From Arthrobacter echini (GTDB lineage Bacteria > Actinomycetota > Actinomycetes > Actinomycetales > Micrococcaceae), in NCBI RefSeq assembly GCF_004803505.1, contig NZ_SSWH01000001.1:248001-312000 (forward strand): a stretch of DNA of 64,000 nucleotides. The letters are read 5' to 3'. The number at the start of each line of letters is the position of its first letter. The stretch's first letter is position 1. Shown here one piece after another: positions 16,534 to 23,903 of this stretch. The position numbers and the translations under genes are program-made. The notes beneath the pieces were generated by a model, which had not been told where the DNA came from, did not search any database, and saw nothing but the letters and a program-made list of their open reading frames with translations.

Positions 16534-17547
16534 CTACGACCTGCCCCTGCCGCGAGCCTCGGCCTGCTGCTCACGGCCCTGTTCGACGAGGTGGTCGTCG
16601 TCGGTCTTGTTGCCCTTGAACTCGACGGCGATACCGTGGAACTCGGTCGCAAGAGCGCGGATGACGCCGCCCAGCCCGAGCGAGGAGTGTTCCCTGGGCA
16701 GTTCGGGCACGACGGCGATCCCCCCACCATCCGCCCGGTCAGCGCCGGCGCCGTACGACACCGCGTGGTGGTCGGCGAGATGGCCGGTGGTGTGCCGGAC
16801 GCAGAGGGCAGCCACCTCGCGGGCATGCGCGTGCATCACCGAGTGAGCTGCTCCCTCGATCTCGACGACGGCGGAGTCGCTGAACAGTTCACCCAGGGCT
16901 GCCACCCACGGGCGGGGACAGACGGCGTCGAGCTCGCCGCGGATGATGAGCGTCGACGTCGTGACCTGTGGCGCAGCGCGCTCGATCGGGTACGTCATCA
17001 TCTGCGGAAGGATCTTGAAGAACCAGTCGAACCCGCACGTCAGATACGCGACGACGGCGAGGAACGTGACGCGGAACGGCTCGTGCAGGCTCGAGTGGAC
17101 GAAACGCAGGGCCTGGACCGGCACGGAGCGTGCGGACGCGTCGATGACGGGGCTGATGAGGACGAGGCTCGACAGCCCCGGGCGGATGGCCGCGAGCTCC
17201 GCGCAGATCTGCGCACCCATGGAGTGACCGACGACGATCGGGTCGTCGAGACCGAGCTCGTCGATGGCGGCGCTGACGAGCTCCGCGAACTCCCTGATCG
17301 AGAGAGCCTTGCGCGCGTGCGGGACGCCGCCGAAGCCCGGGAGATCGAGTGCGTAGACGGGACCGAACTGCCGGAGGTGGGGTGCGAGCTGCTCGAAGTA
17401 GTGCGAGGACACCCCGATGCCCGGGACCAGGACGAAGGCCCGTTCGCCCGGGTCTCCGACGGATGTGGCGCGAGCCCACAGGTCGTTCCGGTGGATTCTC
17501 TGCACCGTGATGTCCGGGCCGCTGTCCGATCCCCCCAAAGTAGCCAC
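16534..17547 (-). CDS. Alpha/beta-hydrolase fold protein
   Basis: This 337-residue hydrolase has the nucleophile elbow GHSMG (serine near residue 109), the oxyanion region LVPGIGVSSHYFEQL, a late acid in RGELDAVCP and the catalytic histidine in GAAHSVMH. The core ends near residue 245. The remaining ~90 residues are hydrophilic, finish with EQGREQQAEARGRGRS and look partly disordered, which is unusual for the family. It probably cleaves an ester or lactone; the substrate is unknown. The start is a GTG (MATLGG); other in-frame starts upstream are less supported. Confidence 0.82.
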   Translation of the reverse strand: MATLGGSDSGPDITVQRIHRNDLWARATSVGDPGERAFVLVPGIGVSSHYFEQLAPHLRQFGPVYALDLPGFGGVPHARKALSIREFAELVSAAIDELGLDDPIVVGHSMGAQICAELAAIRPGLSSLVLISPVIDASARSVPVQALRFVHSSLHEPFRVTFLAVVAYLTCGFDWFFKILPQMMTYPIERAAPQVTTSTLIIRGELDAVCPRPWVAALGELFSDSAVVEIEGAAHSVMHAHAREVAALCVRHTTGHLADHHAVSYGAGADRADGGGIAVVPELPREHSSLGLGGVIRALATEFHGIAVEFKGNKTDDDHLVEQGREQQAEARGRGRS

Positions 17548-17763
17548 GCCCCATTCTCATGCTGGACCCCACGAAAGCTCCAATCGGGCCCGCCATGCAC
17601 CCAGCAGCGCTCCCGAACGAACCCACATCACAGGGTCTCGGACGTCGGTGCAGCGCCTGCGGATGATGTATCCACTTCGGTGTGGGACGCGCTCCTGACG
17701 CAGCGCACTGGTTGTAGCCTTGCCGAAGTGGGCCTCATGCCCGGCAACCGTCGAAGGAGCCTT

Positions 17764-18579
17764 ATGCCACGCTCAACGCCCCTCGTGGGACTCGCCCTTG
17801 CGGTCCTCCTCGCCCTGAGCGCCTGCTCCTCCTCCGGGGACGACACGTCGACGGAGCCGGCACCAGCCGGCGCGAGCACCGCGCCCGCAGCTGATGCCGC
17901 GAATAGTGAGCCGGCAGCTGACGCCACGAGCGCCTCCCCTGCGACTGACACGGCATCGGCGACTGCCGCCCCGACCCAGGGCGACGGCGCGGGCACCTAC
18001 TCCTCCGCCGAGCTCACTGCCATCCTCGAGACGGTGCAACTGCCCGAGGGCTCGGCAGTGCAGGTTCTTCCCACGGACGAGCTCGAGCAGAGCATGGGTC
18101 TTGCCCGCGAATTCCTCAGCTCCGTCGAGATCACGCCCGAGGAATGCAACGTGTTCGTGGAGAACTCCCTGGAATCCCCCGAGGGCGCAGGCTATGCCGC
18201 CGGAGTGGTGGACGCCGATGGCGATGCCATCCAGACCATCATCTCGGTCGCCTCCTCGTCGGATAAGGCGTTCACCGAGGATCGCATCCAGGCCTCGTCC
18301 GACGCCCTGGATGCCTGCTCGTCCTTCAGCATCGAGGCACAGGGCATCACCATCGATCAGGAGGTCCAGCGACTCGAGACGACGACGGAGGCGGACAGGA
18401 GCTTCGGCACCCTCACCTCGCAGTCGGTGGAGGGTGCGCAGCAGCAGACCATGACCGTCCTCGGCGTCAGCGGCGATCTCGCGGTGACGGCAGTCAGGAC
18501 GGGTCTCGGTTCGGTGCCGGAAGGCTCCCAGGGCGAACTCGAGGACCTGATCGACGCCACGCTCGCAGCAGCCCGGTAG
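17764..18579 (+). CDS. Putative lipoprotein with A/T/S-rich linker
   Basis: This 271-residue protein has a lipobox-type signal peptide (MPRSTPLVGLALAVLLALSAC) with the acylated cysteine at residue 21. A low-complexity A/T/S/P/D linker runs to about residue 75, followed by an extracellular domain of about 190 residues that contains two cysteines (EECNVF and LDACSSF). No family was recognised; the domain size and composition resemble mycobacterial LpqN/LpqH-like or sensor-type exported proteins, but this is weak. GAAGGAG precedes the ATG. The GH13 gene follows after 38 nt. Confidence 0.72.
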   Translation: MPRSTPLVGLALAVLLALSACSSSGDDTSTEPAPAGASTAPAADAANSEPAADATSASPATDTASATAAPTQGDGAGTYSSAELTAILETVQLPEGSAVQVLPTDELEQSMGLAREFLSSVEITPEECNVFVENSLESPEGAGYAAGVVDADGDAIQTIISVASSSDKAFTEDRIQASSDALDACSSFSIEAQGITIDQEVQRLETTTEADRSFGTLTSQSVEGAQQQTMTVLGVSGDLAVTAVRTGLGSVPEGSQGELEDLIDATLAAAR

Positions 18580-18617
18580 GAGTGACCGAGGGACAGGGAA
18601 CGACGGAGGGCAACACA

Positions 18618-19934
18618 ATGAACGAACCGGACTGGATCCAGCACGCCATCTGGTGGCAGGTCTATCCGCTGGGCTTCGTGGGAGCGGAGAAGACGACGAC
18701 CACGGAACCCGCCGCACCGCACCGCCTGCTGGACCTCGTGCCGTGGCTCGACTACGCCGTCGAACTCGGGGCCTCGGGGATCGCGCTCGGCCCCGTCTTC
18801 GCCGCCGAGACGCACGGCTACGACACCACCGACTACTTCGCCATCGACCCGAGACTCGGCACACTCGAGGATCTCGACACGCTGGTCGCCGAGGCGCACC
18901 GGCGCGGACTGCGGATCCTGCTCGACGGCGTCTTCAACCACGTGGGGCGCTCCTTCGGGCCCTTCCAGCAGGTGCTCACCGAGGGACCCGGCGCAGACAC
19001 GGCGACATGGTTCACGCTCGACTGGCCCGACGGCGCCGCACCCGGCGTCGAGCCCGGGTACCGCGACTTCGAGGGCCACCACCACCTCGTGGCGCTGAAC
19101 CACGCGGAGCCCGCCGTGGCCGACTTCGTCGTCGAGGTCATGCAGTTCTGGCTGGACCGCGGCGCCGACGGCTGGCGGCTCGATGCGGCGTACGCCGTCC
19201 CGTCCACCTTCTGGGCCGGCGTGACGTCGCGCGTGCGGGCGGCGCACCCGGACGCCTACTTCGTCGGCGAGTACATCCACGGCGACTACGCGGCCGAGGT
19301 CACGGCCGGTGGGCTCGACTCCGCTACCCAGTACGAGCTGTGGAAGGCCATCTGGAGTTCGCTCAACGACGCGAACTTCTTCGAGCTTGCAGCCGCCCTC
19401 GAGCGGCACACCGCGCTCCTGGCCTCCTTCGCGCCGCTGACCTTCGTCGGCAACCACGACGTCACGCGCATCAGCAGCAGGCTCGACGACGCCGCACTGC
19501 TGCCGCTCGCGCTCGTCATCCTCTTCACGGTCGGCGGCACACCGTCCGTGTACTACGGGGACGAGCAGGGGTACCGCGGCATCAAGGAGGACAGGGCAGG
19601 GGGCGACGACGACGTCCGGCCGTTGTTCCCGGCGTCACCGGGCGACCTCTCCGCAATCGGGCAGCCCGTCTTCGCGGTGCATCAGGAGCTCATCGGACTC
19701 CGGCGTCGCCATGCCTGGCTGCACCGGGCGACGACGGAGATCCTGCAGCTCTCCAACGAGGTCCTCTCCTACCGGGCGGGCGCTGGCAGTGGTTCGCTCG
19801 TGGTGGCGCTCAACCTCTCCGACAGTGAGCAGCGCGTCGACGCCGGAGGTGCCTCCTCGCTGCTGGGCGGGCACGCATCGCTCGACGGCGGCGTCGTCGT
19901 ACTGCCGCCGAAGGGCTGGGCCGTCCTGGACTGA
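18618..19934 (+). CDS. GH13 alpha-amylase-family enzyme
   Basis: This 438-residue glycoside hydrolase family 13 barrel acts on alpha-glucosidic bonds. It shows region I LLDGVFNHVG, region II DGWRLDAAY (nucleophile D189), region III YFVGEYIHGD (acid/base E218) and region IV FVGNHDVTR (stabiliser D281), then a short C-terminal beta domain. There is no signal peptide, so it works in the cytosol. It resembles small actinobacterial maltodextrin or trehalose-related hydrolases; the exact substrate is open. GGAGGG seven bases before the ATG selects this start over a GTG 12 codons upstream. Confidence 0.9.
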   Translation: MNEPDWIQHAIWWQVYPLGFVGAEKTTTTEPAAPHRLLDLVPWLDYAVELGASGIALGPVFAAETHGYDTTDYFAIDPRLGTLEDLDTLVAEAHRRGLRILLDGVFNHVGRSFGPFQQVLTEGPGADTATWFTLDWPDGAAPGVEPGYRDFEGHHHLVALNHAEPAVADFVVEVMQFWLDRGADGWRLDAAYAVPSTFWAGVTSRVRAAHPDAYFVGEYIHGDYAAEVTAGGLDSATQYELWKAIWSSLNDANFFELAAALERHTALLASFAPLTFVGNHDVTRISSRLDDAALLPLALVILFTVGGTPSVYYGDEQGYRGIKEDRAGGDDDVRPLFPASPGDLSAIGQPVFAVHQELIGLRRRHAWLHRATTEILQLSNEVLSYRAGAGSGSLVVALNLSDSEQRVDAGGASSLLGGHASLDGGVVVLPPKGWAVLD

Positions 19935-20019
19935 GAACCGGCGTCAACTGTGCCCCGCGATACTCGACCGCCGGGGCGTCAAGAGGATAATGGACGGACA
20001 CCGAACGCGGAGGGGACTC

Positions 20020-20280
20020 ATGAGCCAGGACGAGCCGGGCACGGACCCGGGTACTTTCACGCCCTGGCCGCGCCCGATCCCGCTGGATGTCCTCAGCGGC
20101 GTCAAGAAGGTGCTGCTCGTGGCGGTGATCCTGGTGGGCGTCCATCAGCTGTTCCCGGCCACGAGTATCGGTTCCTCGCTCAGCAGTACGTTCACCCTGC
20201 TGGTGGTGCTCTCGTGGCTCGGGCCGGTCGGTCGCCTGCTGGCGACGAAGCGGTGGACCAGGAAGTCCGCCGAGGAGTGA
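20020..20280 (+). CDS. Small membrane protein, unknown function
   Basis: This 86-residue protein has two predicted membrane helices: LSGVKKVLLVAVILVGVHQL (about 23-42) and FTLLVVLSWLGPVGRLL (about 55-71). The ends are charged (RWTRKSAEE). GGAGGGG about five bases before the ATG sets the start; an ATG ten codons earlier lacks this. No family was recognised. It is convergent with the SDR gene across a 15-nt gap. Confidence 0.6.
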   Translation: MSQDEPGTDPGTFTPWPRPIPLDVLSGVKKVLLVAVILVGVHQLFPATSIGSSLSSTFTLLVVLSWLGPVGRLLATKRWTRKSAEE

Positions 20281-20295
20281 ACGGCCCGCCCTCGT

Positions 20296-21075
20296 TCAGC
20301 GGGTAGGCGAACCGCCGTCAACGGGAATCGTGTGCCCGTGGATGAAGGAGGCGTCGTCGCTGGCGAGGAAGCACACGGCGCGTGCAATCTCCATGGGCTC
20401 CCCGTAGCGGCCGGCCGGCGCCTGCATGGTGAGATCGTAGAACGGGAAGTCGGGCGTGATCTCCGCGCCCTCGAATGCCGCGGTCTTGATGACACCCGGG
20501 CCTATACCGACGGCGCGGATGCCCTGGTGGCCGTAGTCGTAGGAGATCTGCTTGGTCAGGCCGATCACACCATGCTTCGCCGTCGTGTACTCGGCGCCGA
20601 CCTCACTGGCGACCACGCCGGAGGCCGAGGAGACATTGATGACCACGCCCGCACCGCGTTCGAGCATCGACGGCAGAACTCCCTTCGTCACGAGGAAGAC
20701 GCCCTTGAGGTCGACGTCCATGATCTTCTCCCACTGGCTCGTCTCGATCTCGAGCAGCGGGAGGTAGGCGCCGAAGATACCCGCGTTGTTGATCAGGACA
20801 TCGATACGGCCGAATGCCTCGAGCGCGGTATCGACCATCGCCTTGACGGAGTCTTCGTCGACGACGTCGACGGCGATCCCGACTGCCTCTCCTCCTGCAG
20901 CCCTGACCTCTTCGGCAGTGGCATCAGCGCGTTCCTGGGTGAGGTCGGCGACGATGATCTTCGAGCCCTCCTTGGCGAGCTCGGTGCACATCACCTGGCC
21001 CAGGCTCGAACCTGACTGGTCCTGGCCGTGGCCCCCGCCGGTCACCAGAACCACTTTGTCCTTCAGTCCACGCAT
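20296..21075 (-). CDS. SDR-family oxidoreductase with atypical cofactor loop
   Basis: This 259-residue classical short-chain dehydrogenase/reductase has the catalytic S and Y-x3-K (NVSSASGVVASEVGAEYTTAK), the LINNAGIFG motif and the C-terminal IPVDGG. The glycine-rich nucleotide loop is expanded: TGGGHGQDQSGSSLGQ replaces the usual TGxxxGIG, adding about five residues between the second and last glycines. It is likely NAD(P)-dependent; the substrate is unknown. The ATG at 21075 is favoured over the one two codons upstream because GGGAG lies six bases before it. Confidence 0.85.
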   Translation of the reverse strand: MRGLKDKVVLVTGGGHGQDQSGSSLGQVMCTELAKEGSKIIVADLTQERADATAEEVRAAGGEAVGIAVDVVDEDSVKAMVDTALEAFGRIDVLINNAGIFGAYLPLLEIETSQWEKIMDVDLKGVFLVTKGVLPSMLERGAGVVINVSSASGVVASEVGAEYTTAKHGVIGLTKQISYDYGHQGIRAVGIGPGVIKTAAFEGAEITPDFPFYDLTMQAPAGRYGEPMEIARAVCFLASDDASFIHGHTIPVDGGSPTR

Positions 21076-21203
21076 GTGCATCTCCCTGGGAGTCGATGAA
21101 ATCCTGCTCACTACGCCCTCGTCAGTCCGGCGGGGCACGTGGTGTGGACCATAGCGGTAGTCGTCTGGTCGGTGCAATCCCTGGAGAAGTCAGTGTGCCC
21201 GCC

Positions 21204-21257
21204 GCGATGCACGCTGATGGGGACCAGGACGCAATCGTCCAAGAGGCGGTTGGACAA
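21204..21257 (+). pseudogene. Fragment of a YhcG-like (DUF1016) gene
   Basis: In one frame this stretch reads AMHADGDQDAIVQEAVGQ. It resembles the mid-N-terminal part of DUF1016 proteins and is clearly related in DNA to 22186..22217 of the longer yhcG pseudogene (CAGGACGCAAT, then GTCCA and GTTGGACAA in the same spacing). Reading frame and similarity are lost on both sides. It may be a remnant of a second copy. Confidence 0.35.
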
Positions 21258-21384
21258 AGGGTGATCAGAATTTCGTATTCAAGGACGGCCACTGATCCGG
21301 CATGTTGGGTGGCACGCGATGCTCACCAGATGCGCAGATCATGATCTCAGCTTCGTTCAAGAAAGCGAGGTTTTGGCCTCAGCT

Positions 21385-21413
21385 CAATCGTCCAGACGGT
21401 GTCTGGACGATTG
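21385..21413. repeat. Perfect 13-bp hairpin
   Basis: CAATCGTCCAGAC and GTCTGGACGATTG flank a 3-nt GGT loop in non-coding, decayed DNA. It could be a terminator or a relic of a mobile-element end or plasmid structure. Confidence 0.7.
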
Positions 21414-21449
21414 GTTCCGACTCGTTCCAGTCCGCCGCGAAGGAGTGCA

Positions 21450-22010
21450 TGCTGTAGAGGGCGGCGTCGTACCGGGCCGAACTCGACCGCCTGCGCGTGC
21501 ACCTTGCCGGTAAGCTCGGGCCGGTACCGGCGAGGACAGGCAAGGCCGCCGAGTGGTATCGGGTCGCGACGGAGACCGAGGCGTACCGGAACAAGTACAA
21601 CATCGGCGCCCACGAAACCGCCGTGGTCCCGAAGCAGTACCGGCAGGACCCGTCGCCCAACTACTGGTCGCCCGTGCGAGCGCCCTGCACGAGCACAGTG
21701 CCCTCACGGAAAAGGCATCGATCAGCGCGCAGCAGACCCGGCAGCGGGCCGATGAGGCCGCGAGCAGGGAACGTATCGCGCGGGAGCAGGCCGCCAACCA
21801 GCGGGTCAGGACCGGTTCCTCCCCCGACGTGCCGCCTCCAGCGACCAGCTCCCGGAACCGCAGCAGCGCGAAGCGCGGATCGTGGACTCCATCGGACCCG
21901 AGACCCCGGCCACCAAGGAGGAGAAAGACATGGCCGTGGTCGAGCGTGTCCTGGCCCGACACCGCGCCACCACCGCAGCAGCGGTAGACCCCTCTAACCG
22001 ACTAGCTCTG
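21450..22010 (+). pseudogene. Relaxase-like C-terminal remnant, frameshifted
   Basis: Three successive frames give one plausible protein. The first is SYRAELDRLRV...LGPVPARTGKAAEWYRVATETEAYRNKYNIG (to about 21660). After a frameshift comes ASALHEHSALTEKAS then a Q/R/A/E-rich coiled segment (to about 21820). After a second shift comes REARIVDSIGPETPATKEEKDMAVVERVLARHRA. This pattern (EWYR..TE.EAYR.KYN followed by long charged helices) resembles the C-terminal part of MobF/TrwC-type relaxases on actinobacterial plasmids, from memory only. There is no start and no catalytic domain, so the gene is dead. Confidence 0.45.
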
Positions 22011-22059
22011 GTACTTGCACAAGCGCCGTGGCTGGATGCCGTGCCGAGAAGATGAGGAG

Positions 22060-22927
22060 ATGACGACCTCCAGGATCGCCCTGGCTGATGACTGCGGGAC
22101 GACCTTGCAGGCGTTGAAGGACCGGGTGCGCGAAGCCCGTCACCGGGTCCAGCGAACGGTCAACGCGCAGCTGATCGAGCTGTACAGGACGCAATTGTCC
22201 AGCAGCCTGTTGGACAATTGCCGTGGGGTCATGTCATCACCCTGTTGGACAAGCTCGATGACAGCAAAACCCGCGCTGGTATGCCGCTGCAGCCGTAAAG
22301 TACGGGTGGTCCCGGAACGTGTTGATAAACAAGTCCATGGAGCGCACCGGGACCGCGCCGTCGAACTTCACACGCAGTCTGCCCTCGCCCGAGTCGGGGC
22401 TGGCTCAGCAGAGCGCCAAAGATCCCTACGCCTTCGAGTTCCTCGGACTATCTGGAGATGTCGCCGAGCGAGACCTCGAGCAGGCCCTCATGGACCGCAT
22501 CGTCGATACCTTGCGCGAGCTTGGCCCTGGGTTCGCGTTCGTGGGCCGACAGGTGCACTTCGACGTCGAGGGCGACGATTTCTACATCGACCTGTCGTTC
22601 TTCCATGTCGAGCAATTGCGCTACATCGCGATCGAGCTCAAGACCGGTACGTTCCAGCCCGAGTACGTCGGAAAGCTCACCTTCTACGTCGCCCTGGTCG
22701 ACGACAAGCTCCGACGTGAGACCCACGCCGACACCATCGGGATCCTCATCTGCGGCGCCGAGAACGACCACACCGTCCGCTACGCCCTTGGAGGATCAGA
22801 CTCACCGATGGCCGTCTCGACCTACACGTACGAGAACCTCCCGGCAGCGGAACGACAAGCCCTGCCGGCAGCCGACGAGCTCACCGCCGCCTTCGACCAG
22901 ATCGGTTCAAACGACATCGGGGAGTAG
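22060..22927 (+). pseudogene. Disrupted YhcG-family (DUF1016) PDDEXK nuclease gene
   Basis: Three pieces match one DUF1016 protein. The N-terminus TTLQALKDRVREARHRVQRT to IELY lies at 22060-22182. After loss of an estimated 30-45 codons and a frame change, DAIVQQPVGQLPWGHVITLL runs at 22188-22274. A 1-nt deletion near 22275 then shifts to the frame of WYAAAAVKYGWSRNVLINKS and the intact C-terminal nuclease domain to 22927. That domain keeps the D and ExK of the active site (DFYIDLSFFH, IAIELKTGTF). The family is linked to restriction and defence loci. A truncated product could start at the GTG at 22319 (202 aa) if transcribed, so residual function is not excluded. Confidence 0.75.
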
Positions 22928-22970
22928 GTTCGTCAACCTCATAGTGATATAACGATGACCATCGGCCTGA

Positions 22971-23005
22971 AGTTCGGCTATACATTAGCCGAACTATTGG
23001 CCAAT
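22971..23005 (+). promoter_or_regulatory. Palindromic operator of the toxin-antitoxin operon
   Basis: AGTTCGGCTA-TACAT-TAGCCGAACT is a perfect 10-bp inverted repeat, immediately followed by the palindrome ATTGGCCAAT. They end 8 nt before the antitoxin ATG, where Phd/RelB-type antitoxins usually autorepress. TACATT or TATAGT within it could be the -10. Confidence 0.7.
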
Positions 23006-23013
23006 ATAGTGGG

Positions 23014-23289
23014 ATGAGAACAGTCCCCCTGAGCGAAGCGAAAGACAAGCTCTCGTCTCTTGTCGACGAGGCCGATAAGACGCACGAGATCATTCAGATC
23101 ACCCGACACGGGCATCCGGCGGCGGTCCTGATGTCCGCTGACGATCTGGAGTCACTCCAGGAAACCATCTACTGGCTGTCTCAGCCTGACATCAGAGACG
23201 ATCTGGCCCAGGCCGAACGCAACATCACCGAAGGCGCAACAGTCAGCGGTGATGACCTGCGTCGTGAATTCGGACTGCCGCCGAAGTGA
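23014..23289 (+). CDS. Phd/YefM-family antitoxin
   Basis: This 91-residue antitoxin begins with the Phd/YefM DNA-binding fold: RTVPLSEAKDKLSSLVDEA, then ITRHGHPAAVLMSADDLESLQETIYWL to about residue 55. A flexible acidic C-terminus, which would bind the toxin, completes it. Its stop overlaps the toxin start (GTGA), so the two are translationally coupled. There is no Shine-Dalgarno at the ATG; the operator and probable promoter lie directly upstream. The module appears intact inside an otherwise decayed patch. Confidence 0.9.
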   Translation: MRTVPLSEAKDKLSSLVDEADKTHEIIQITRHGHPAAVLMSADDLESLQETIYWLSQPDIRDDLAQAERNITEGATVSGDDLRREFGLPPK

Positions 23290-23591
23290 GCGATACGCCC
23301 TCAGAGGATCGGGCGGGTGATCCTGGTGCTTGGAACGTCGAAGTCACCGGTCCTGCGCTGAGTTGGTTCCGCCAGCTCCCCGAGAAGGCTGCGGCCGCGA
23401 TCGTCGAATTCGTCACCGGGCCCCTAGCCGACAACCCGCGCCGGCTCAGCAAGCCCCTCACAAACGAACTCCTCGGACTGCGCACCGCGCGTCGTGGTGA
23501 CTATCGGGTGCTGTTCACCCTCGATCCTGAACAGCACGTCCTGTATGTCCACCGCATCGAACATCGCTCGAGCGTATACAAGGCCCGGTAG
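23286..23591 (+). CDS. RelE/ParE-superfamily toxin
   Basis: This 101-residue toxin of the RelE family cleaves mRNA on ribosomes in characterised members. The core is VTGPALSWFRQLPEKAAAAIVEF, PLADNPRRLSKPL, then LLGLRTARRGDYRVLFTLD and VLYVHRIEHRSSVY; the basic residues and the final H/R/Y cluster match RelE-type catalytic positions. About 15 extra residues precede the domain. The start is a GTG overlapping the antitoxin stop. Confidence 0.9.
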   Translation: MSDTPSEDRAGDPGAWNVEVTGPALSWFRQLPEKAAAAIVEFVTGPLADNPRRLSKPLTNELLGLRTARRGDYRVLFTLDPEQHVLYVHRIEHRSSVYKAR

Positions 23592-23903
23592 CCCCACTGC
23601 TACCGGCGTGGATGAGCACCGCGCACAGCACGACCGCGCCCACGATCCCGAACAACACCACGAAGGAACTGTTCGCCGGGTCCCTCATCGGGTCACACTC
23701 GCCTGCGCCGCAGCCCACGCCTCATTGGTGTCATGGACCCTGTGCTCACCGGGGGTCAGTCTGACCCGGAACGGGATGCCCGGTCCGGCCCCGGTCTTGA
23801 GCATGAACCGCCCCAACCCGGGCGACCAGCACACGGTCTGCACCACGGTGCGCAGATCCGTCTGGGAATCGTCGATCGCGGAGGTGTCGAAGTCCGTCGA
23901 GGG
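23515..23903 (-). pseudogene. Truncated conjugation-operon remnant
   Basis: Two coupled reading frames lie on the minus strand. The first, open from the edge of the GSDH gene, reads SQTDLRTVVQTVCWSPGLGR, then IPFRVRLTPGEHRVHDTNEA and ends at 23685. Its TGA overlaps the ATG of the second (23688), which starts MRDPANSSFVVLFGIVGAVV and contains one membrane helix. The second then runs into the antisense of the toxin gene at about 23591, where its true sequence ends. Overlapping genes encoding a membrane protein of this kind are typical of plasmid transfer operons; the assignment is tentative. Both ends are cut. Confidence 0.4.

Noticed and set aside
22191-22221. 11-bp inverted repeat GCAATTGTCCA/TGGACAATTGC, at first sight an operator or recombination site.
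   Set aside because: Read in frame it encodes AIVQQPVGQLP, a conserved part of YhcG proteins, so the symmetry is a by-product of coding.
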